A stretch of DNA of 64,000 bases. It comes from Burkholderiaceae bacterium. GTDB taxonomy: Bacteria; Pseudomonadota; Gammaproteobacteria; Burkholderiales; Burkholderiaceae_C. A program made the position numbers and the translations under genes. Every line of letters starts with the position of its first letter. Position 1 is the first letter of the stretch. Under the pieces are notes generated by a model. It had not been told where the DNA came from and did no database searches. It was given only the letters and a program-made list of their open reading frames with translations. The stretch lies in NCBI GenBank assembly GCA_016790575.1, contig JAEUOU010000036.1:20945-84944 (forward strand), read 5' to 3'. This document shows, piece by piece, positions 28,192 through 37,580 of the stretch.

Positions 28192-28677
28192 ATGCCCGCT
28201 TTGACCCGCCGCCGCGCCCTGCAGGGCCTTGCCGCCGCAGCCCTGCCCACCGCCTTCGCCGCCCGCGCCCACCACGGCTGGAGCAGCTTCGACCTCGACC
28301 GCCCGATCTACCTGGAGGGCAAAGCGGTCTCGGTGAAATGGCAGAACCCGCATGTGGAGCTGCGGCTGGAGCGCCCCGCCGCGCTGGCCCTGCCGGCGGA
28401 TCTGGCCAGCCGCCCCGTGCCGGCGCAGACCGCCAGCGTCGACGCGCCGGCCCTGCTGAAAAAGGCCGCGCTGCCGCGCCGCAAAGACAAGGTCTGGGAG
28501 ATCGAATGCGCGCCGCTCTCGCGCATGGAGGCGTGGAAAGTGCCCGAAATCAAGGCCGGCCAGACCCTGGCGGTGCTGGGGTTCACCTTCAAGGACGAAA
28601 AAGGCGGCGCCATCCTGCGGGCCGAATTCCTGTGGCTGGACGGCAAGACCTACGCGCTGCGCTCGGCTCCGGCCTGA
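28192..28677 (+). CDS. Exported DUF6152-like protein
   Basis: From the ATG at 28192 the protein has 161 residues. Its N-terminus, MPALTRRRALQGLAAAALPTAFAARAHHG, resembles a Tat signal with a twin-arginine region and an AxA cleavage site. The mature part starts HHGWSSFDLDRPIYLEGK, characteristic of DUF6152 periplasmic proteins. TTTTCCGGAGACC precedes the start. The frame extends 54 bases further upstream to an ATG next to the previous stop, but the signal peptide fits only the shorter form. Function is unknown. Confidence 0.75.
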   Translation: MPALTRRRALQGLAAAALPTAFAARAHHGWSSFDLDRPIYLEGKAVSVKWQNPHVELRLERPAALALPADLASRPVPAQTASVDAPALLKKAALPRRKDKVWEIECAPLSRMEAWKVPEIKAGQTLAVLGFTFKDEKGGAILRAEFLWLDGKTYALRSAPA

Positions 28678-28727
28678 AACGGACCCTTGGCCGCCCGACC
28701 GGGACTTTTTTGGGTGAAACAGGGCGA

Positions 28728-28757
28728 TACCCAGCGTAAAAGGTCATTTTTTGCTAT
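28728..28757 (+). repeat. Dispersed repeat, copy 6 (one base shorter)
   Basis: TACCCAGCGTAAAAGGTCAT then TTTTTGCTAT, in the 180-base gap between the DUF6152-like gene and a LysR gene. Confidence 0.7.
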
Positions 28758-28856
28758 CATTTTTGACGTCATCGCGCGTCTTTCCTGTCGACTGCAGGTA
28801 GCGAATGGCGGGTAAGTCCGCTTGATCGGTGACTTTTACTGCACTAATCTGCGGCC

Positions 28857-29789
28857 ATGGACAAGCTCAAGCAGATTGAATCCTTCGCGTCGGTGGCCAC
28901 CCGGGGCAGCCTCACGGCGGCGGCCCGCGCCGAAGGGGTGGCGCCGGCCATCATGGGCCGGCGGCTGGACGCGCTGGAAGAGCGCCTGGGGGTGAAGCTG
29001 CTGGTGCGCACCACCCGGCGCATCTCGCTCACCCACGAAGGCAGCGCCTTTCTGGAAGACTGCCAGCGGGTGCTGGCCGATCTGGCCAACGCCGAAGCCA
29101 GCGTGTCGGCGGGCGGCGTCAAGGCCAGCGGCCACCTGCGCATCACCGCGCCGGCCGGTTTCGGCCGCCGCCATGTCGCGCCGCTGGTGCCGCGTTTTCG
29201 CGAGCGCCATGCCGAGGTGACCATTTCGCTGAATCTGTCCGACCGGGTGGTCGATCTGGCGGGCGAAGGCTACGACTGCGCGGTGCGGGTGGGCGATCTG
29301 CCCGATTCGTCGCTGGTCAGCGTGCGCCTGGCGGACAACCGGCGCCTGTGTGTGGCCACGCCGCGCTACCTGCAGCAGCACGGCACGCCCCGGCACCCGA
29401 ACGAGCTGGCGCGCTTTGACTGCCTGACGCTGTCCAGCGACGCATCCCAGACCCGCGGCTGGGCGTTTTCGCTGCCGCGCGAAGGCGGTGGCCGTGAGGT
29501 GGTGCATTTCCGCCCCGGCGGGCCGCTGGATTGTTCGGACGGGCAGGTGCTGCACGACTGGTGCCTGGCCGGCTACGGCATTGCCTGGCGCAGCACCTGG
29601 GAAGTCGAGGCCGAAATCGCCGCCGGCCGCCTGGTGGCGGTGCTGGAAGAGTTTGCCGCGCCGCCCAACGGCATCTATGTGGTGTTTCCGCAGCGCAAGC
29701 ATCTGCCGCTTCGCCTGCGGCTGTGGATCGACTGGCTGAAACACCACTACAGCCAGAGCGCGTTCTGGCAGACCGGCGCCGTGTCATGA
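28857..29789 (+). CDS. LysR-family transcriptional regulator
   Basis: The 310-residue protein has the winged helix-turn-helix MDKLKQIESFASVATRGSL ... APAIMGRRLDALEERLGVKLL and a PBP-like domain with HLRITAPAGFGRRHVAPLVP and YDCAVRVGDLPDSSLVSVRL. These motifs place it in the CrgA/DmlR-like group common in Burkholderiales. Both neighbours are co-directional, so no divergent target is apparent. argS follows 63 bases downstream but is unlikely to be its target. Its regulon cannot be inferred from this window. Confidence 0.85.
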   Translation: MDKLKQIESFASVATRGSLTAAARAEGVAPAIMGRRLDALEERLGVKLLVRTTRRISLTHEGSAFLEDCQRVLADLANAEASVSAGGVKASGHLRITAPAGFGRRHVAPLVPRFRERHAEVTISLNLSDRVVDLAGEGYDCAVRVGDLPDSSLVSVRLADNRRLCVATPRYLQQHGTPRHPNELARFDCLTLSSDASQTRGWAFSLPREGGGREVVHFRPGGPLDCSDGQVLHDWCLAGYGIAWRSTWEVEAEIAAGRLVAVLEEFAAPPNGIYVVFPQRKHLPLRLRLWIDWLKHHYSQSAFWQTGAVS

Positions 29790-29852
29790 AGGCGGTGGCG
29801 GTCTTCCTCGCGCACCGGCTCGCGCGCTGAACCCGGCCCGTAGAATCCACCG

Positions 29853-31526
29853 ATGCTCTCTGCCAAACAGGAATTGCTCGCCGCGCTCGCGGACGAGCTG
29901 GAAAAACTCTCCCCCGGTGCCGGCAACAAGGCCGCGTTCGAATCGCCCAAGGTGGCGGCGCACGGCGATTTCGCCTGCACCGCCGCGATGCAGCTGGCCA
30001 AGCCGCTCAGACTCAACCCGCGCCAGGTGGGCGAAAACCTGCGCACCGCCCTGCTGGCCACCCCGGCGTTCCAGCGCTGGGTGTCCGACATCGAACTGGC
30101 CGGCCCCGGTTTCATCAACATCCGCCTGAAGCCGGCGGCCAAACAGGCCATCGTGGCCGAGGTGCTGGCCGCCGGCGCCGCGTTCGGTGCCCGGCCGGCG
30201 CGAGGCCAGCGGGTGCTGGTGGAATTTGTCTCGGCCAACCCCACCGGCCCGCTGCACGTCGGCCACGGCCGCCAGGCCGCGCTGGGCGACGCGATCTGCA
30301 ACCTGTTCGCCACCCAGGGCTGGGACGTCTGGCGCGAGTTCTATTACAACGACGCGGGCGTGCAGATCGCCACGCTGGCCAACAGCACCCAGCTGCGCGC
30401 CCAAGGCCTGCGGCCCGGAGACGCCGGCTGGCCCGAGGCCGCCTACAACGGCGACTACATCGCCGACATCGCTGCCGACTTCCTGGCAAAGAAAACCGTC
30501 ACCGCCGACGACCGCGCCTTCACCGCCAGCGGCGACGTGGCCGATCTGGACGGCATCCGCCAGTTTGCCGTGGCCTATCTCCGCCACGAGCAGGACAAGG
30601 ACCTGCAGGCCTTCCGCCTGAAGTTCGACCACTACTACCTGGAGTCCAGCCTCTACACCAGCGGCCGGGTGGAGGCCACGGTGGGCAAGCTGGTCGCCAA
30701 CGGCCAGACCTACGAGCAGGACGGCGCGCTGTGGCTCAAGTCCACCGACTACGGTGACGACAAGGACCGCGTCATGCGCAAGCAGGACGGCACCTACACC
30801 TACTTCGTGCCCGACGTGGCCTACCACATCGCCAAGTGGGAACGCGGCTTCACCAAGGTCGTCAACATTCAGGGCACCGACCACCACGGCACCATCGCGC
30901 GGGTGCGCGCCGGCCTGCAGGCCGCCGGTGTCGGCATCCCCGAGGGCTACCCCGACTACGTGCTGCACACCATGGTGCGGGTGATGAAGGGCGGCGAAGA
31001 GGTCAAGATCAGCAAACGCGCCGGCAGCTACGTCACGCTGCGCGACCTGATCGAGTGGACCAGCGCCGACGCGGTGCGGTTCTTCCTGCTCAGCCGCAAA
31101 CCCGACACCGAATACACCTTCGATGTGGACCTGGCGGTGCAGAAGAACAACGACAACCCGGTGTATTACGTGCAGTACGCCCATGCCCGCATCTGCTCGG
31201 TGCTGGCCGCCTGGGGGGGCGACGTGGCTGCGCTCCGGGACGTCGACCTGTCTGCGCTGGAGGGCCCGCAGGCGCAGGCGCTGATGCTGCAGCTGGCCCG
31301 GTACCCCGACATGCTCACCGCCGCCGCGCAGGACTTCGCCCCGCACGACGTCACTTTCTACCTGCGCGAGCTGGCCTCAGCCTACCACAGCTACTACGAC
31401 GCTGAACGTATCCTGGTCGACGACGAAGCCGTGAAACGCGCCCGCCTGGCCCTGGTGGCTGCCACCGCCCAGGTGTTGCACAATGGTCTGGCGGTGCTGG
31501 GTGTCACGGCACCGGTGCGGATGTGA
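29853..31526 (+). CDS. argS: Arginyl-tRNA synthetase
   Basis: This class I aminoacyl-tRNA synthetase has 557 residues. It has the HIGH-type motif as HVGH in [30 protein letters not shown], the catalytic-loop region [15 protein letters not shown], and the ArgRS C-terminal anticodon-binding helix bundle ending [12 protein letters not shown]. It charges tRNA-Arg. It is followed at once by the SPOR-domain gene and then by a DsbA-type gene, an arrangement I regard as common in related betaproteobacteria. Confidence 0.95.
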   Translation: MLSAKQELLAALADELEKLSPGAGNKAAFESPKVAAHGDFACTAAMQLAKPLRLNPRQVGENLRTALLATPAFQRWVSDIELAGPGFINIRLKPAAKQAIVAEVLAAGAAFGARPARGQRVLVEFVSANPTGPLHVGHGRQAALGDAICNLFATQGWDVWREFYYNDAGVQIATLANSTQLRAQGLRPGDAGWPEAAYNGDYIADIAADFLAKKTVTADDRAFTASGDVADLDGIRQFAVAYLRHEQDKDLQAFRLKFDHYYLESSLYTSGRVEATVGKLVANGQTYEQDGALWLKSTDYGDDKDRVMRKQDGTYTYFVPDVAYHIAKWERGFTKVVNIQGTDHHGTIARVRAGLQAAGVGIPEGYPDYVLHTMVRVMKGGEEVKISKRAGSYVTLRDLIEWTSADAVRFFLLSRKPDTEYTFDVDLAVQKNNDNPVYYVQYAHARICSVLAAWGGDVAALRDVDLSALEGPQAQALMLQLARYPDMLTAAAQDFAPHDVTFYLRELASAYHSYYDAERILVDDEAVKRARLALVAATAQVLHNGLAVLGVTAPVRM

Positions 31527-31534
31527 GGAACAGC

Positions 31535-32302
31535 ATGAAGCAGCAGCGTGGGGGGACTTTCCTCGGAATCATCATCGGCGTGGTGATCGGATTGGCCGCG
31601 GCGCTGGCCGTCGCGGTCTACGTGACCAAGGTGCCGGTGCCCTTCAGCAACAAGGTGCCCGTGCGCACACCCGCGCAAGATGCCGCCGAAGCGGCCCGCA
31701 ACAAGGACTGGGACCCGAACGCGCCACTGGCTGGCAAGAATCCGGTCCGCCCGGCGTCGGCCGCCTCCGCACCGGCCGGGCCGGCATCGTCGGCCCCGAC
31801 CCTTGTGCCGCCGCCCCCGCCGGCGGCCACGCCGGCCTCGGCATCCCCGGCCGCCAAAGCTGCCCCGTCAGCCCCTGCCGCCTCGGCCCCCGTACCCAAG
31901 GCCGCACCGGCCAGTGCACCGGCCGCGACGGAACCGGCCAGGCCGGCCGCGAGCAAGCCCGCCGCATCGGCCGACCCGCTGGGTGACCTGGCCAAGGCGA
32001 AAGCCGGCACCCCGCCCGCCACCTCGGCCCCGGCCGCAGCCGCCGCGCCCGCCGCGACCGCTGACCCGTTCGCGTATTTTGTCCAGGCGGGCGCGTTCCG
32101 CTCGCTCGACGAGGCGGAAGCGCAACGCGCCAAACTCAGTCTGCAGGGGATCGAAACCAAGGTCACCGAGCGCGAACAGTCCGGCCGGACGGTCTATCGG
32201 GTGCGTGCCGGTCCCTATGACATCAAGGACGCGGCAGACCGGATGAAAGAAAAGCTGGAAGGCCTGGGGGTCGAAGCGGCCCTGGTGCGCGTGCAACGCT
32301 GA
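31535..32302 (+). CDS. SPOR-domain membrane protein (FtsN-like)
   Basis: The 255-residue protein has a short cytoplasmic start, one membrane helix (about residues 9-30, TFLGIIIGVVIGLAAALAVAVYV) and a long Ala/Pro-rich linker (about 60-175). A C-terminal SPOR domain follows (YFVQAGAFRSLDEAEAQRAKL ... TVYRVRAGPYDIKDAADRM). SPOR domains bind denuded septal peptidoglycan, and this layout is that of FtsN-type division proteins. GAGGA lies 5 bases before the ATG at 31535; a GTG at 31523 overlapping the argS stop is the alternative. It is probably translated from the argS transcript. Confidence 0.85.
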   Translation: MKQQRGGTFLGIIIGVVIGLAAALAVAVYVTKVPVPFSNKVPVRTPAQDAAEAARNKDWDPNAPLAGKNPVRPASAASAPAGPASSAPTLVPPPPPAATPASASPAAKAAPSAPAASAPVPKAAPASAPAATEPARPAASKPAASADPLGDLAKAKAGTPPATSAPAAAAAPAATADPFAYFVQAGAFRSLDEAEAQRAKLSLQGIETKVTEREQSGRTVYRVRAGPYDIKDAADRMKEKLEGLGVEAALVRVQR

Positions 32303-32379
32303 ATTCGGCTGCCGGTGGCAAGGGCAAGGCGGGAACTTCGCCGCGCCTGCGTTATCCAGCCAAGCGAAGGAGAAAGACC

Positions 32380-33042
32380 ATGTTACGTCGTCAGTTCACA
32401 TCCGCAATCGGTGCCGGCGCGCTGCTGGCCGGCGCAAGCGCCGTGTCCCTGGGCGCCGCGGCCCAGACGCCCGCGTTCAGACTCCGGCCCGGCAAGGATT
32501 TCATCGAACTGGAAAAGCGCGCCCCCGTGGAGGCGGCCGCCGGCCGCATCGAGGTGGTGGAGTTTTTCTGGTACAGCTGTCCGCATTGCAACGCCTTCGA
32601 GCCGGCCTTTGAAGCCTGGGTCAAGGCGGCGCCCAAGGACCTGGTCGTCCAGCGTGTGCCGGTCGGTTTTCGCGATGACTTCGCGCCTCAGCAGCGCCTT
32701 TTTTATGCGCTGGAGGCGCTGGGGCGGCTGGAATCGATGCACCGCAAAGTGTTCCACGCGATTCACAACGAGCGGCAGACGCTCAATCGCGACGATCTGG
32801 TCCTTGCCTGGGCTGAGCGCCAGGGGCTGGACAAAGCCCGCTTCACGGAGGCCTACCAATCGTTTGCTGTCGGCACCAAAGTCCGCAAGGCCAACCAGTT
32901 GCAGGACGCCTACCGGGTCGAAGGTGTGCCCGCGCTGGGAATCGCCGGCCGCTACTACACCGACGGCAACCTGGCCGGGACGATGGACCGTGCCTTGCTG
33001 GTCGCCGACGCGCTGATCGCCGAAGTGCGCAAGAGCCGCTGA
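32380..33042 (+). CDS. dsbA: DsbA-family thiol:disulfide oxidoreductase
   Basis: The 220-residue exported protein has a signal peptide (about 1-27, ending SLGAAAQT) and a thioredoxin fold with the active site C67-P-H-C70 in WYSCPHCNAFEP. The cis-proline region is VEGVPALGIAGRYY. CPHC is the DsbA motif, so it introduces disulfides into periplasmic proteins. It follows the SPOR gene by 77 bases. Its partner DsbB is not in the window. Confidence 0.88.
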   Translation: MLRRQFTSAIGAGALLAGASAVSLGAAAQTPAFRLRPGKDFIELEKRAPVEAAAGRIEVVEFFWYSCPHCNAFEPAFEAWVKAAPKDLVVQRVPVGFRDDFAPQQRLFYALEALGRLESMHRKVFHAIHNERQTLNRDDLVLAWAERQGLDKARFTEAYQSFAVGTKVRKANQLQDAYRVEGVPALGIAGRYYTDGNLAGTMDRALLVADALIAEVRKSR

Positions 33043-33171
33043 GGCCCGGGCCGGTCGTCGGCCCCCGGCGCCCCCGGGGTCGTGAGGGCGGGGCAGGTGC
33101 GATATTTCGCCCCCTGCGGCCCGGTCTTTGACCGGGCGACCGTACAATGGGGCAGCAAGAATCATGCCCTT

Positions 33172-33783
33172 ATGAAACCCTCCTTTTCTGTCCTTGCGGT
33201 CCTGTGCGGGCTGGCCCTGCTGGCGATGCCGGCGGCAGCCGAACGGGCCGACCGCAACAAGCCGATGAATGTCGAGGCGGACAACCTGCGCCACGACGAA
33301 AAAAGCCAGATCAGTGTGTTTACCGGCAACGTGGTGGTCAGCAAGGGCACGCTGGTTTTGCGGGGCGCACGCCTGGAAGTGCGCCAGGACCCTCAGGGCA
33401 ACCAGTTCGGTGTGATGACCGCGGCGCCGGGGCAGCGGGCGTTCTTCCGGCAGAAGCGCGAAGGACTGGACGAATTCATCGAAGGTGAGGCCGAGCTGGT
33501 CGAATATGACGGTCGCCAGGACACGGTGCGCTTCCAGCGCCGGGCGGAAATGCGGCGCCTGCGGGGTGCGACCCTGGCCGATGAAATCAGCGGGGCGGTC
33601 ATCCTTTACGAAAACCAGACCGACCGCTTCACGGTCGACGGGCAACTCGCCGCCGTGGCCGGTGTTGGCGAGAGCAAAGGCCGGGTCCGGGCGGTACTGG
33701 CGCCGCGCACCAGCGCGTCGGCGCCGGCTGCGGCACCGGCCACGCTGCGCCCGACCGGTTCCATGGGCGGGGACCGGCAGTGA
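33172..33783 (+). CDS. lptA: LPS transport periplasmic protein LptA
   Basis: The 203-residue protein has a signal peptide (about 1-23, [10 protein letters not shown]) and the OstA-like beta-jellyroll pattern: [40 protein letters not shown] and [15 protein letters not shown]. LptA bridges the periplasm in LPS export. The ATG at 33172 is chosen because the signal peptide starts there; an upstream in-frame extension looks like leader noise. Its stop overlaps the lptB start. The usual upstream gene lptC is absent, and dsbA stands there instead. Confidence 0.9.
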   Translation: MKPSFSVLAVLCGLALLAMPAAAERADRNKPMNVEADNLRHDEKSQISVFTGNVVVSKGTLVLRGARLEVRQDPQGNQFGVMTAAPGQRAFFRQKREGLDEFIEGEAELVEYDGRQDTVRFQRRAEMRRLRGATLADEISGAVILYENQTDRFTVDGQLAAVAGVGESKGRVRAVLAPRTSASAPAAAPATLRPTGSMGGDRQ

Positions 33784-34574
33784 CCGGGCGCGTCCCGGAG
33801 GCGGCGCCAGCGGCCGCCTCGGTCCATGACGCGGGCAGTCGCCTGCAGGCGCGGCATCTGCGCAAGGCCTACGGCAGTCGCAAGGTGGTGAAGGATGTCT
33901 CGCTGACGGTCGAGAAAGGCGAGGTGGTCGGCCTGCTCGGCCCCAACGGCGCCGGGAAAACCACCTCGTTTTACCTGATTGTGGGGTTGCTGCGCGCCGA
34001 TGGCGGCGAAATCCTGATCGACGGCCAGCGGGTGGAGCACATGCCCATCCATCGCCGCTCGCGGCTGGGGCTGTCCTATCTGCCGCAGGAGGCGTCGATT
34101 TTTCGCAAATTGACGGTCGCCGAGAACGTCCGGGCGGTGCTGGAACTGCAGCATGACGCCGCCGGCCGGCCCCTGGCGGAATCGGCCATCCGCGATCGCC
34201 TGGGCGCACTGCTGGAAGACCTGCGGGTGCAGCACCTGTGGGATTCGCCGGCGGTGGCCCTGTCGGGTGGGGAGCGCCGCCGCGTCGAGATCGCCCGGGC
34301 GCTCGCGACCTCGCCACGTTTCATCCTGCTGGACGAGCCTTTTGCCGGCATCGACCCGATTGCGGTGATCGAAATCCAGCGCATCATCTCTTTCCTGAAG
34401 GCACGTGGCATCGGCGTGCTGATCACCGACCACAACGTGCGCGAGACGCTGGGTATCTGTGACCATGCGTTCATCATCAGCGACGGTTCGGTGCTTGCAG
34501 AAGGCACACCGGACGAGATTGTTGCCAACAGCGAAGTCCGCCGGGTGTACCTGGGCGAGCACTTCCGCATGTAG
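33780..34574 (+). CDS. lptB: LPS export ABC transporter ATPase LptB
   Basis: The 264-residue ABC ATPase has Walker [12 protein letters not shown], signature [15 protein letters not shown], Walker [17 protein letters not shown] and the switch histidine in ITDHNV. The sequence [20 protein letters not shown] is typical of LptB. It powers extraction of LPS from the inner membrane with LptFG. The start is a GTG overlapping the lptA stop (GTGA), so the two are translationally coupled. The first 20 residues before [12 protein letters not shown] are an unusual extension. Confidence 0.92.
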   Translation: MTGRVPEAAPAAASVHDAGSRLQARHLRKAYGSRKVVKDVSLTVEKGEVVGLLGPNGAGKTTSFYLIVGLLRADGGEILIDGQRVEHMPIHRRSRLGLSYLPQEASIFRKLTVAENVRAVLELQHDAAGRPLAESAIRDRLGALLEDLRVQHLWDSPAVALSGGERRRVEIARALATSPRFILLDEPFAGIDPIAVIEIQRIISFLKARGIGVLITDHNVRETLGICDHAFIISDGSVLAEGTPDEIVANSEVRRVYLGEHFRM

Positions 34575-34600
34575 CGGGCCGCGGATTCGGACACCGACCC

Positions 34601-36157
34601 ATGAAACAAGGCTTGTCCCTGCGGGTATCGCAGCATCTGGCGCTGACGCCCCAGCTGCAGCAGTCCATCCGGCTGTTGCAGCTGTCGACCCTGGAGCTGG
34701 GCCAGGAAGTCGACCAGATGCTCGACGACAACCCCTTTCTGGAGCGGGCGGACGACGAAATCGAGCGCGAACAACATGGCGTGCAGATGGCCGATCAGCC
34801 GGTCAGCGCGTCGGATCGCAGTGCCGAAAGCGATTCAGAATCCATAGCGGAAAGTGACCATTTTGCGCTGGGTAGTGACCAAAATGGCTTGGAAAATGGC
34901 CTGGAGACCTCCTGGGAGGGCGATGGCAGCGTCGACCTGTCGCCCGATGACTCCGAATGGGGTGGTGATGCGCCTGCACGCCTCAGTGGCGCCGGCGACG
35001 AGGATGACACCGACTCCACCCAGCGGCTGGGCCGGCACGAATCGCTGACCGATTCTCTGCACCGGCAGGCGCTGGGACTGCGGCTCTCGGAGCTGGATCG
35101 GGAGGTGCTGCGTTTTCTCATCGAATCGCTCAATGACGACGGCTGGCTCGAAGATTCGCTGGAGTCGCTGGCCGAGGGATTGGCCGGCCGTGACGACCTG
35201 GAGCGCCTGGACGAACTGGTCCACCATTTCACGGTGGCGCTGCGTCTGTTGCAGTCACTGGAGCCGGTCGGTGTCGGTGCACGTTCGCTGCAGGAGTGTC
35301 TGCTGCTGCAGTTGCGTGCCTTGCGCCAGGAGCGGCCGGACGACGAAACCGCCGAGCTGGCCGAGCGTGTGTGCCGGCAACCGATGGACCTGCTGGCGCG
35401 GCGCGACACGCGCCGGCTGGCGCAGCTCACGGGGGCGGATGATGCCGCGATTCGGGCGGCAATGACGCTGATCGCGCGTCTGGACCCGAAACCGGGCCGG
35501 CGCTTCGCGGATCTGGAGCGTCAGGTGGTGGTTCCCGACGTTATTGTCTCGACCAGCGGGCGTGGCTCTGCAACACGGCTGCGGGTACAGCTCAATCCGG
35601 ATGTCATGCCCCGGTTGCGGGTGCAGGACATCTATGCCAATGCCTTGCGCGGTGGCGGCAAAGGCGAAGCCCATGGCGCGCTGCAGCAACGCCTGCAGGA
35701 GGCGCGCTGGTTCATCAAGAACATCCAGCAGCGTTTCGACACCATCTTGCGGGTATCCAAGGCGATCGTCGAACGGCAGAAGAACTTTTTCGTCCATGGC
35801 GAACTGGCAATGCGCCCCCTGGTATTGCGCGAGATTGCCGACGAGCTGGGCCTGCACGAGTCAACGATCTCGCGGGTGACGACCGCCAAGTACATGGCCA
35901 CACCGTTCGGGACCTTCGAGCTGAAGTATTTTTTCGGTTCTGCGCTGGGCACGGAAACCGGCGGCAACGCCTCCAGTACCGCCGTGCGGGCCCTGATCAA
36001 ACAGTTTGTCGCCGCCGAAGATCCCAAAAAACCCTTGTCGGACAACCAGATCGCTGATCTGCTCAAGGAGCAAGGCATCGAATGCGCCCGCCGTACGGTC
36101 GCCAAGTATCGCGAGGCCCTGAGAATCGCCCCCACCAATCTGCGCAAGGCACTCTGA
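34601..36157 (+). CDS. rpoN: RNA polymerase sigma-54 factor
   Basis: The 518-residue protein has region I (MKQGLSLRVSQHLALTPQLQ, then QSIRLLQLSTLELGQEV), an acidic region II (about 50-150), a core-binding domain, an HTH, and the RpoN box ARRTVAKYREALRIAPTN near the C-terminus. It directs transcription from -24/-12 promoters with AAA+ activators. Residues S81-S92 (SIAESDHFALGS) are encoded by a reverse copy of the dispersed repeat in the flexible acidic region. It starts 26 bases after lptB. hpf, which normally follows, is instead 13 kb away. Confidence 0.95.
   Translation: MKQGLSLRVSQHLALTPQLQQSIRLLQLSTLELGQEVDQMLDDNPFLERADDEIEREQHGVQMADQPVSASDRSAESDSESIAESDHFALGSDQNGLENGLETSWEGDGSVDLSPDDSEWGGDAPARLSGAGDEDDTDSTQRLGRHESLTDSLHRQALGLRLSELDREVLRFLIESLNDDGWLEDSLESLAEGLAGRDDLERLDELVHHFTVALRLLQSLEPVGVGARSLQECLLLQLRALRQERPDDETAELAERVCRQPMDLLARRDTRRLAQLTGADDAAIRAAMTLIARLDPKPGRRFADLERQVVVPDVIVSTSGRGSATRLRVQLNPDVMPRLRVQDIYANALRGGGKGEAHGALQQRLQEARWFIKNIQQRFDTILRVSKAIVERQKNFFVHGELAMRPLVLREIADELGLHESTISRVTTAKYMATPFGTFELKYFFGSALGTETGGNASSTAVRALIKQFVAAEDPKKPLSDNQIADLLKEQGIECARRTVAKYREALRIAPTNLRKAL
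34844..34874 (-). repeat. Dispersed 31-bp repeat, copy 7, inside rpoN
   Basis: On the minus strand TACCCAGCGCAAAATGGTCA then CTTTCCGCTAT. On the rpoN strand it is read in frame as SIAESDHFALGS, the same orientation and frame as copy 4 in the dehalogenase gene. Confidence 0.7.
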
Positions 36158-36263
36158 ACCCGGGCCCCGCGACACCGCCCCCGCGCGATCTTGCTGCTTC
36201 GTGACAGGTGCCAGGTCCGCCGCGGCCGCCGACAATGCGCCTGCCCCCTCTTGGAAGATGACC

Positions 36264-37580
36264 ATGAACCAGCTCCAGCTTTTTCTCCCCTGTGCCGCCG
36301 GCGTGGAGGAATTTCTGGCCGACGAGGTGCATCGCCTCACCGGCCTGCAGGGGCGCGATCTCCTCACCCTGCGCGGTGGCGTGGTGGCGCTGGCCAGCTG
36401 GCGCGATGCGCTGCGCCTGAATTTGCACAGCCGCCTGGCCCAGCGGGTGCTGGTGCAGCTGTCCAACACCCTCTATCGCAATGAAAAAGACCTGTACGAA
36501 GCCGCCAGTGCCGTCGCCTGGGAGATCTGGTTCACGACGAAGCAGAGCTTCAAGGTGGAAATCACTGCCCAGCACAGCCCGCTGACCAGCCTGAACTTTG
36601 CGGCGCTGAAGGTCAAGGACGCCATCGCCGACCGTTTTCGTGCCAAAGGCGGCGCGCGCCCCGATGTCAACACCCAGTGGCCGGACGTTCGGGTCTATGT
36701 GCATCTGACCACCGACCGCGCCACGCTCTACATCGACACCTCCGGCGAGCCGCTGTTCAAGCGCGGCTGGCGCGAGGACAAGGGGGATGCACCGCTGAAG
36801 GAAACGCTGGCCGCCGCGATGATCGCCGCCAGCGGCTGGGACACGGCGGCGGCCGACGGTGTGCCGCTGTACGACCCATGCTGTGGCAGCGGCACCATCG
36901 CCATCGAGGCGGCGCAGATCGCCTGCGGTATCGCGCCGGGCATCCAGCGGCGATTTGCCTTCGAGAAGCTGCTGCCTTTCCAGGCCCATGTCTGGCAGGC
37001 ATTGAAGTCCGAAGCCCGAGCCGCCGAGCATCCGCCCGTGGCGCCGGTCGCGGGCAGTGATGTGGCGCACCGCATGGTCGACTTCGCCCGGCGCAACGCC
37101 GAACGCGCCGGTGTCGCCCATGCCGTAGAGCTGCGCGGCGGCGACGCCTTGCAGCGGATGCCCCCTTGCGACCGGCCCGGTGTGATGCTGCTCAACCCGC
37201 CGTACGGCGAGCGCATCGCCGCCGCCGGTGTGGCCGGGACCGTGCGTCGCGGCGGGCGTGAAGCCTTTCAGCCCGGGGCGCTGGCACTGCAGCGGCGCGA
37301 GCCGGCCGCCCACGTGCCCACCGCCCCCGGCGGCCAGGTCCCCGGGCCGGACGACGGCGCTGACTTTTTCCTGCAACTGGCGGCACACTGGAAGAAGCAC
37401 TACAACGGCTGGACTGCGTGGATGCTCACCCCCGACCTGAAGCTGCCCGGCAAGATGCGGCTGAAGGAGAGCCGCCGCGTACCGATGTGGAACGGCCCGA
37501 TCGAATGCCGGCTGTTTCGCTTCGACCTGGTGGCCGGTCCGGCCAAACCCCGCGCCTCGCCCGGCCGTGAGCACGCCTGA
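36264..37580 (+). CDS. THUMP-domain class I RNA methyltransferase (RlmL-like)
   Basis: The 438-residue protein has an N-terminal ferredoxin-like/THUMP part (QLFLPCAAGVEEFLADEV; RATLYIDTSGEPLFKRGWR) and a Rossmann methyltransferase (LYDPCCGSGTIAIEAAQI) with the NPPYGERI base-binding motif, as in N2-guanine and N6-adenine methyltransferases. It corresponds to the RlmL half of E. coli RlmKL (23S rRNA m2G2445); the RlmK half is absent. GGAAG lies 6 bases before the ATG at 36264. The PIN-domain gene overlaps its last 14 bases. Confidence 0.85.
   Translation: MNQLQLFLPCAAGVEEFLADEVHRLTGLQGRDLLTLRGGVVALASWRDALRLNLHSRLAQRVLVQLSNTLYRNEKDLYEAASAVAWEIWFTTKQSFKVEITAQHSPLTSLNFAALKVKDAIADRFRAKGGARPDVNTQWPDVRVYVHLTTDRATLYIDTSGEPLFKRGWREDKGDAPLKETLAAAMIAASGWDTAAADGVPLYDPCCGSGTIAIEAAQIACGIAPGIQRRFAFEKLLPFQAHVWQALKSEARAAEHPPVAPVAGSDVAHRMVDFARRNAERAGVAHAVELRGGDALQRMPPCDRPGVMLLNPPYGERIAAAGVAGTVRRGGREAFQPGALALQRREPAAHVPTAPGGQVPGPDDGADFFLQLAAHWKKHYNGWTAWMLTPDLKLPGKMRLKESRRVPMWNGPIECRLFRFDLVAGPAKPRASPGREHA

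Noticed and set aside
33128..33148. TTGACC and TACAAT before lptA as a promoter
   Set aside because: The two hexamers are only 9 bases apart, not about 17, so they do not form a sigma-70 promoter.
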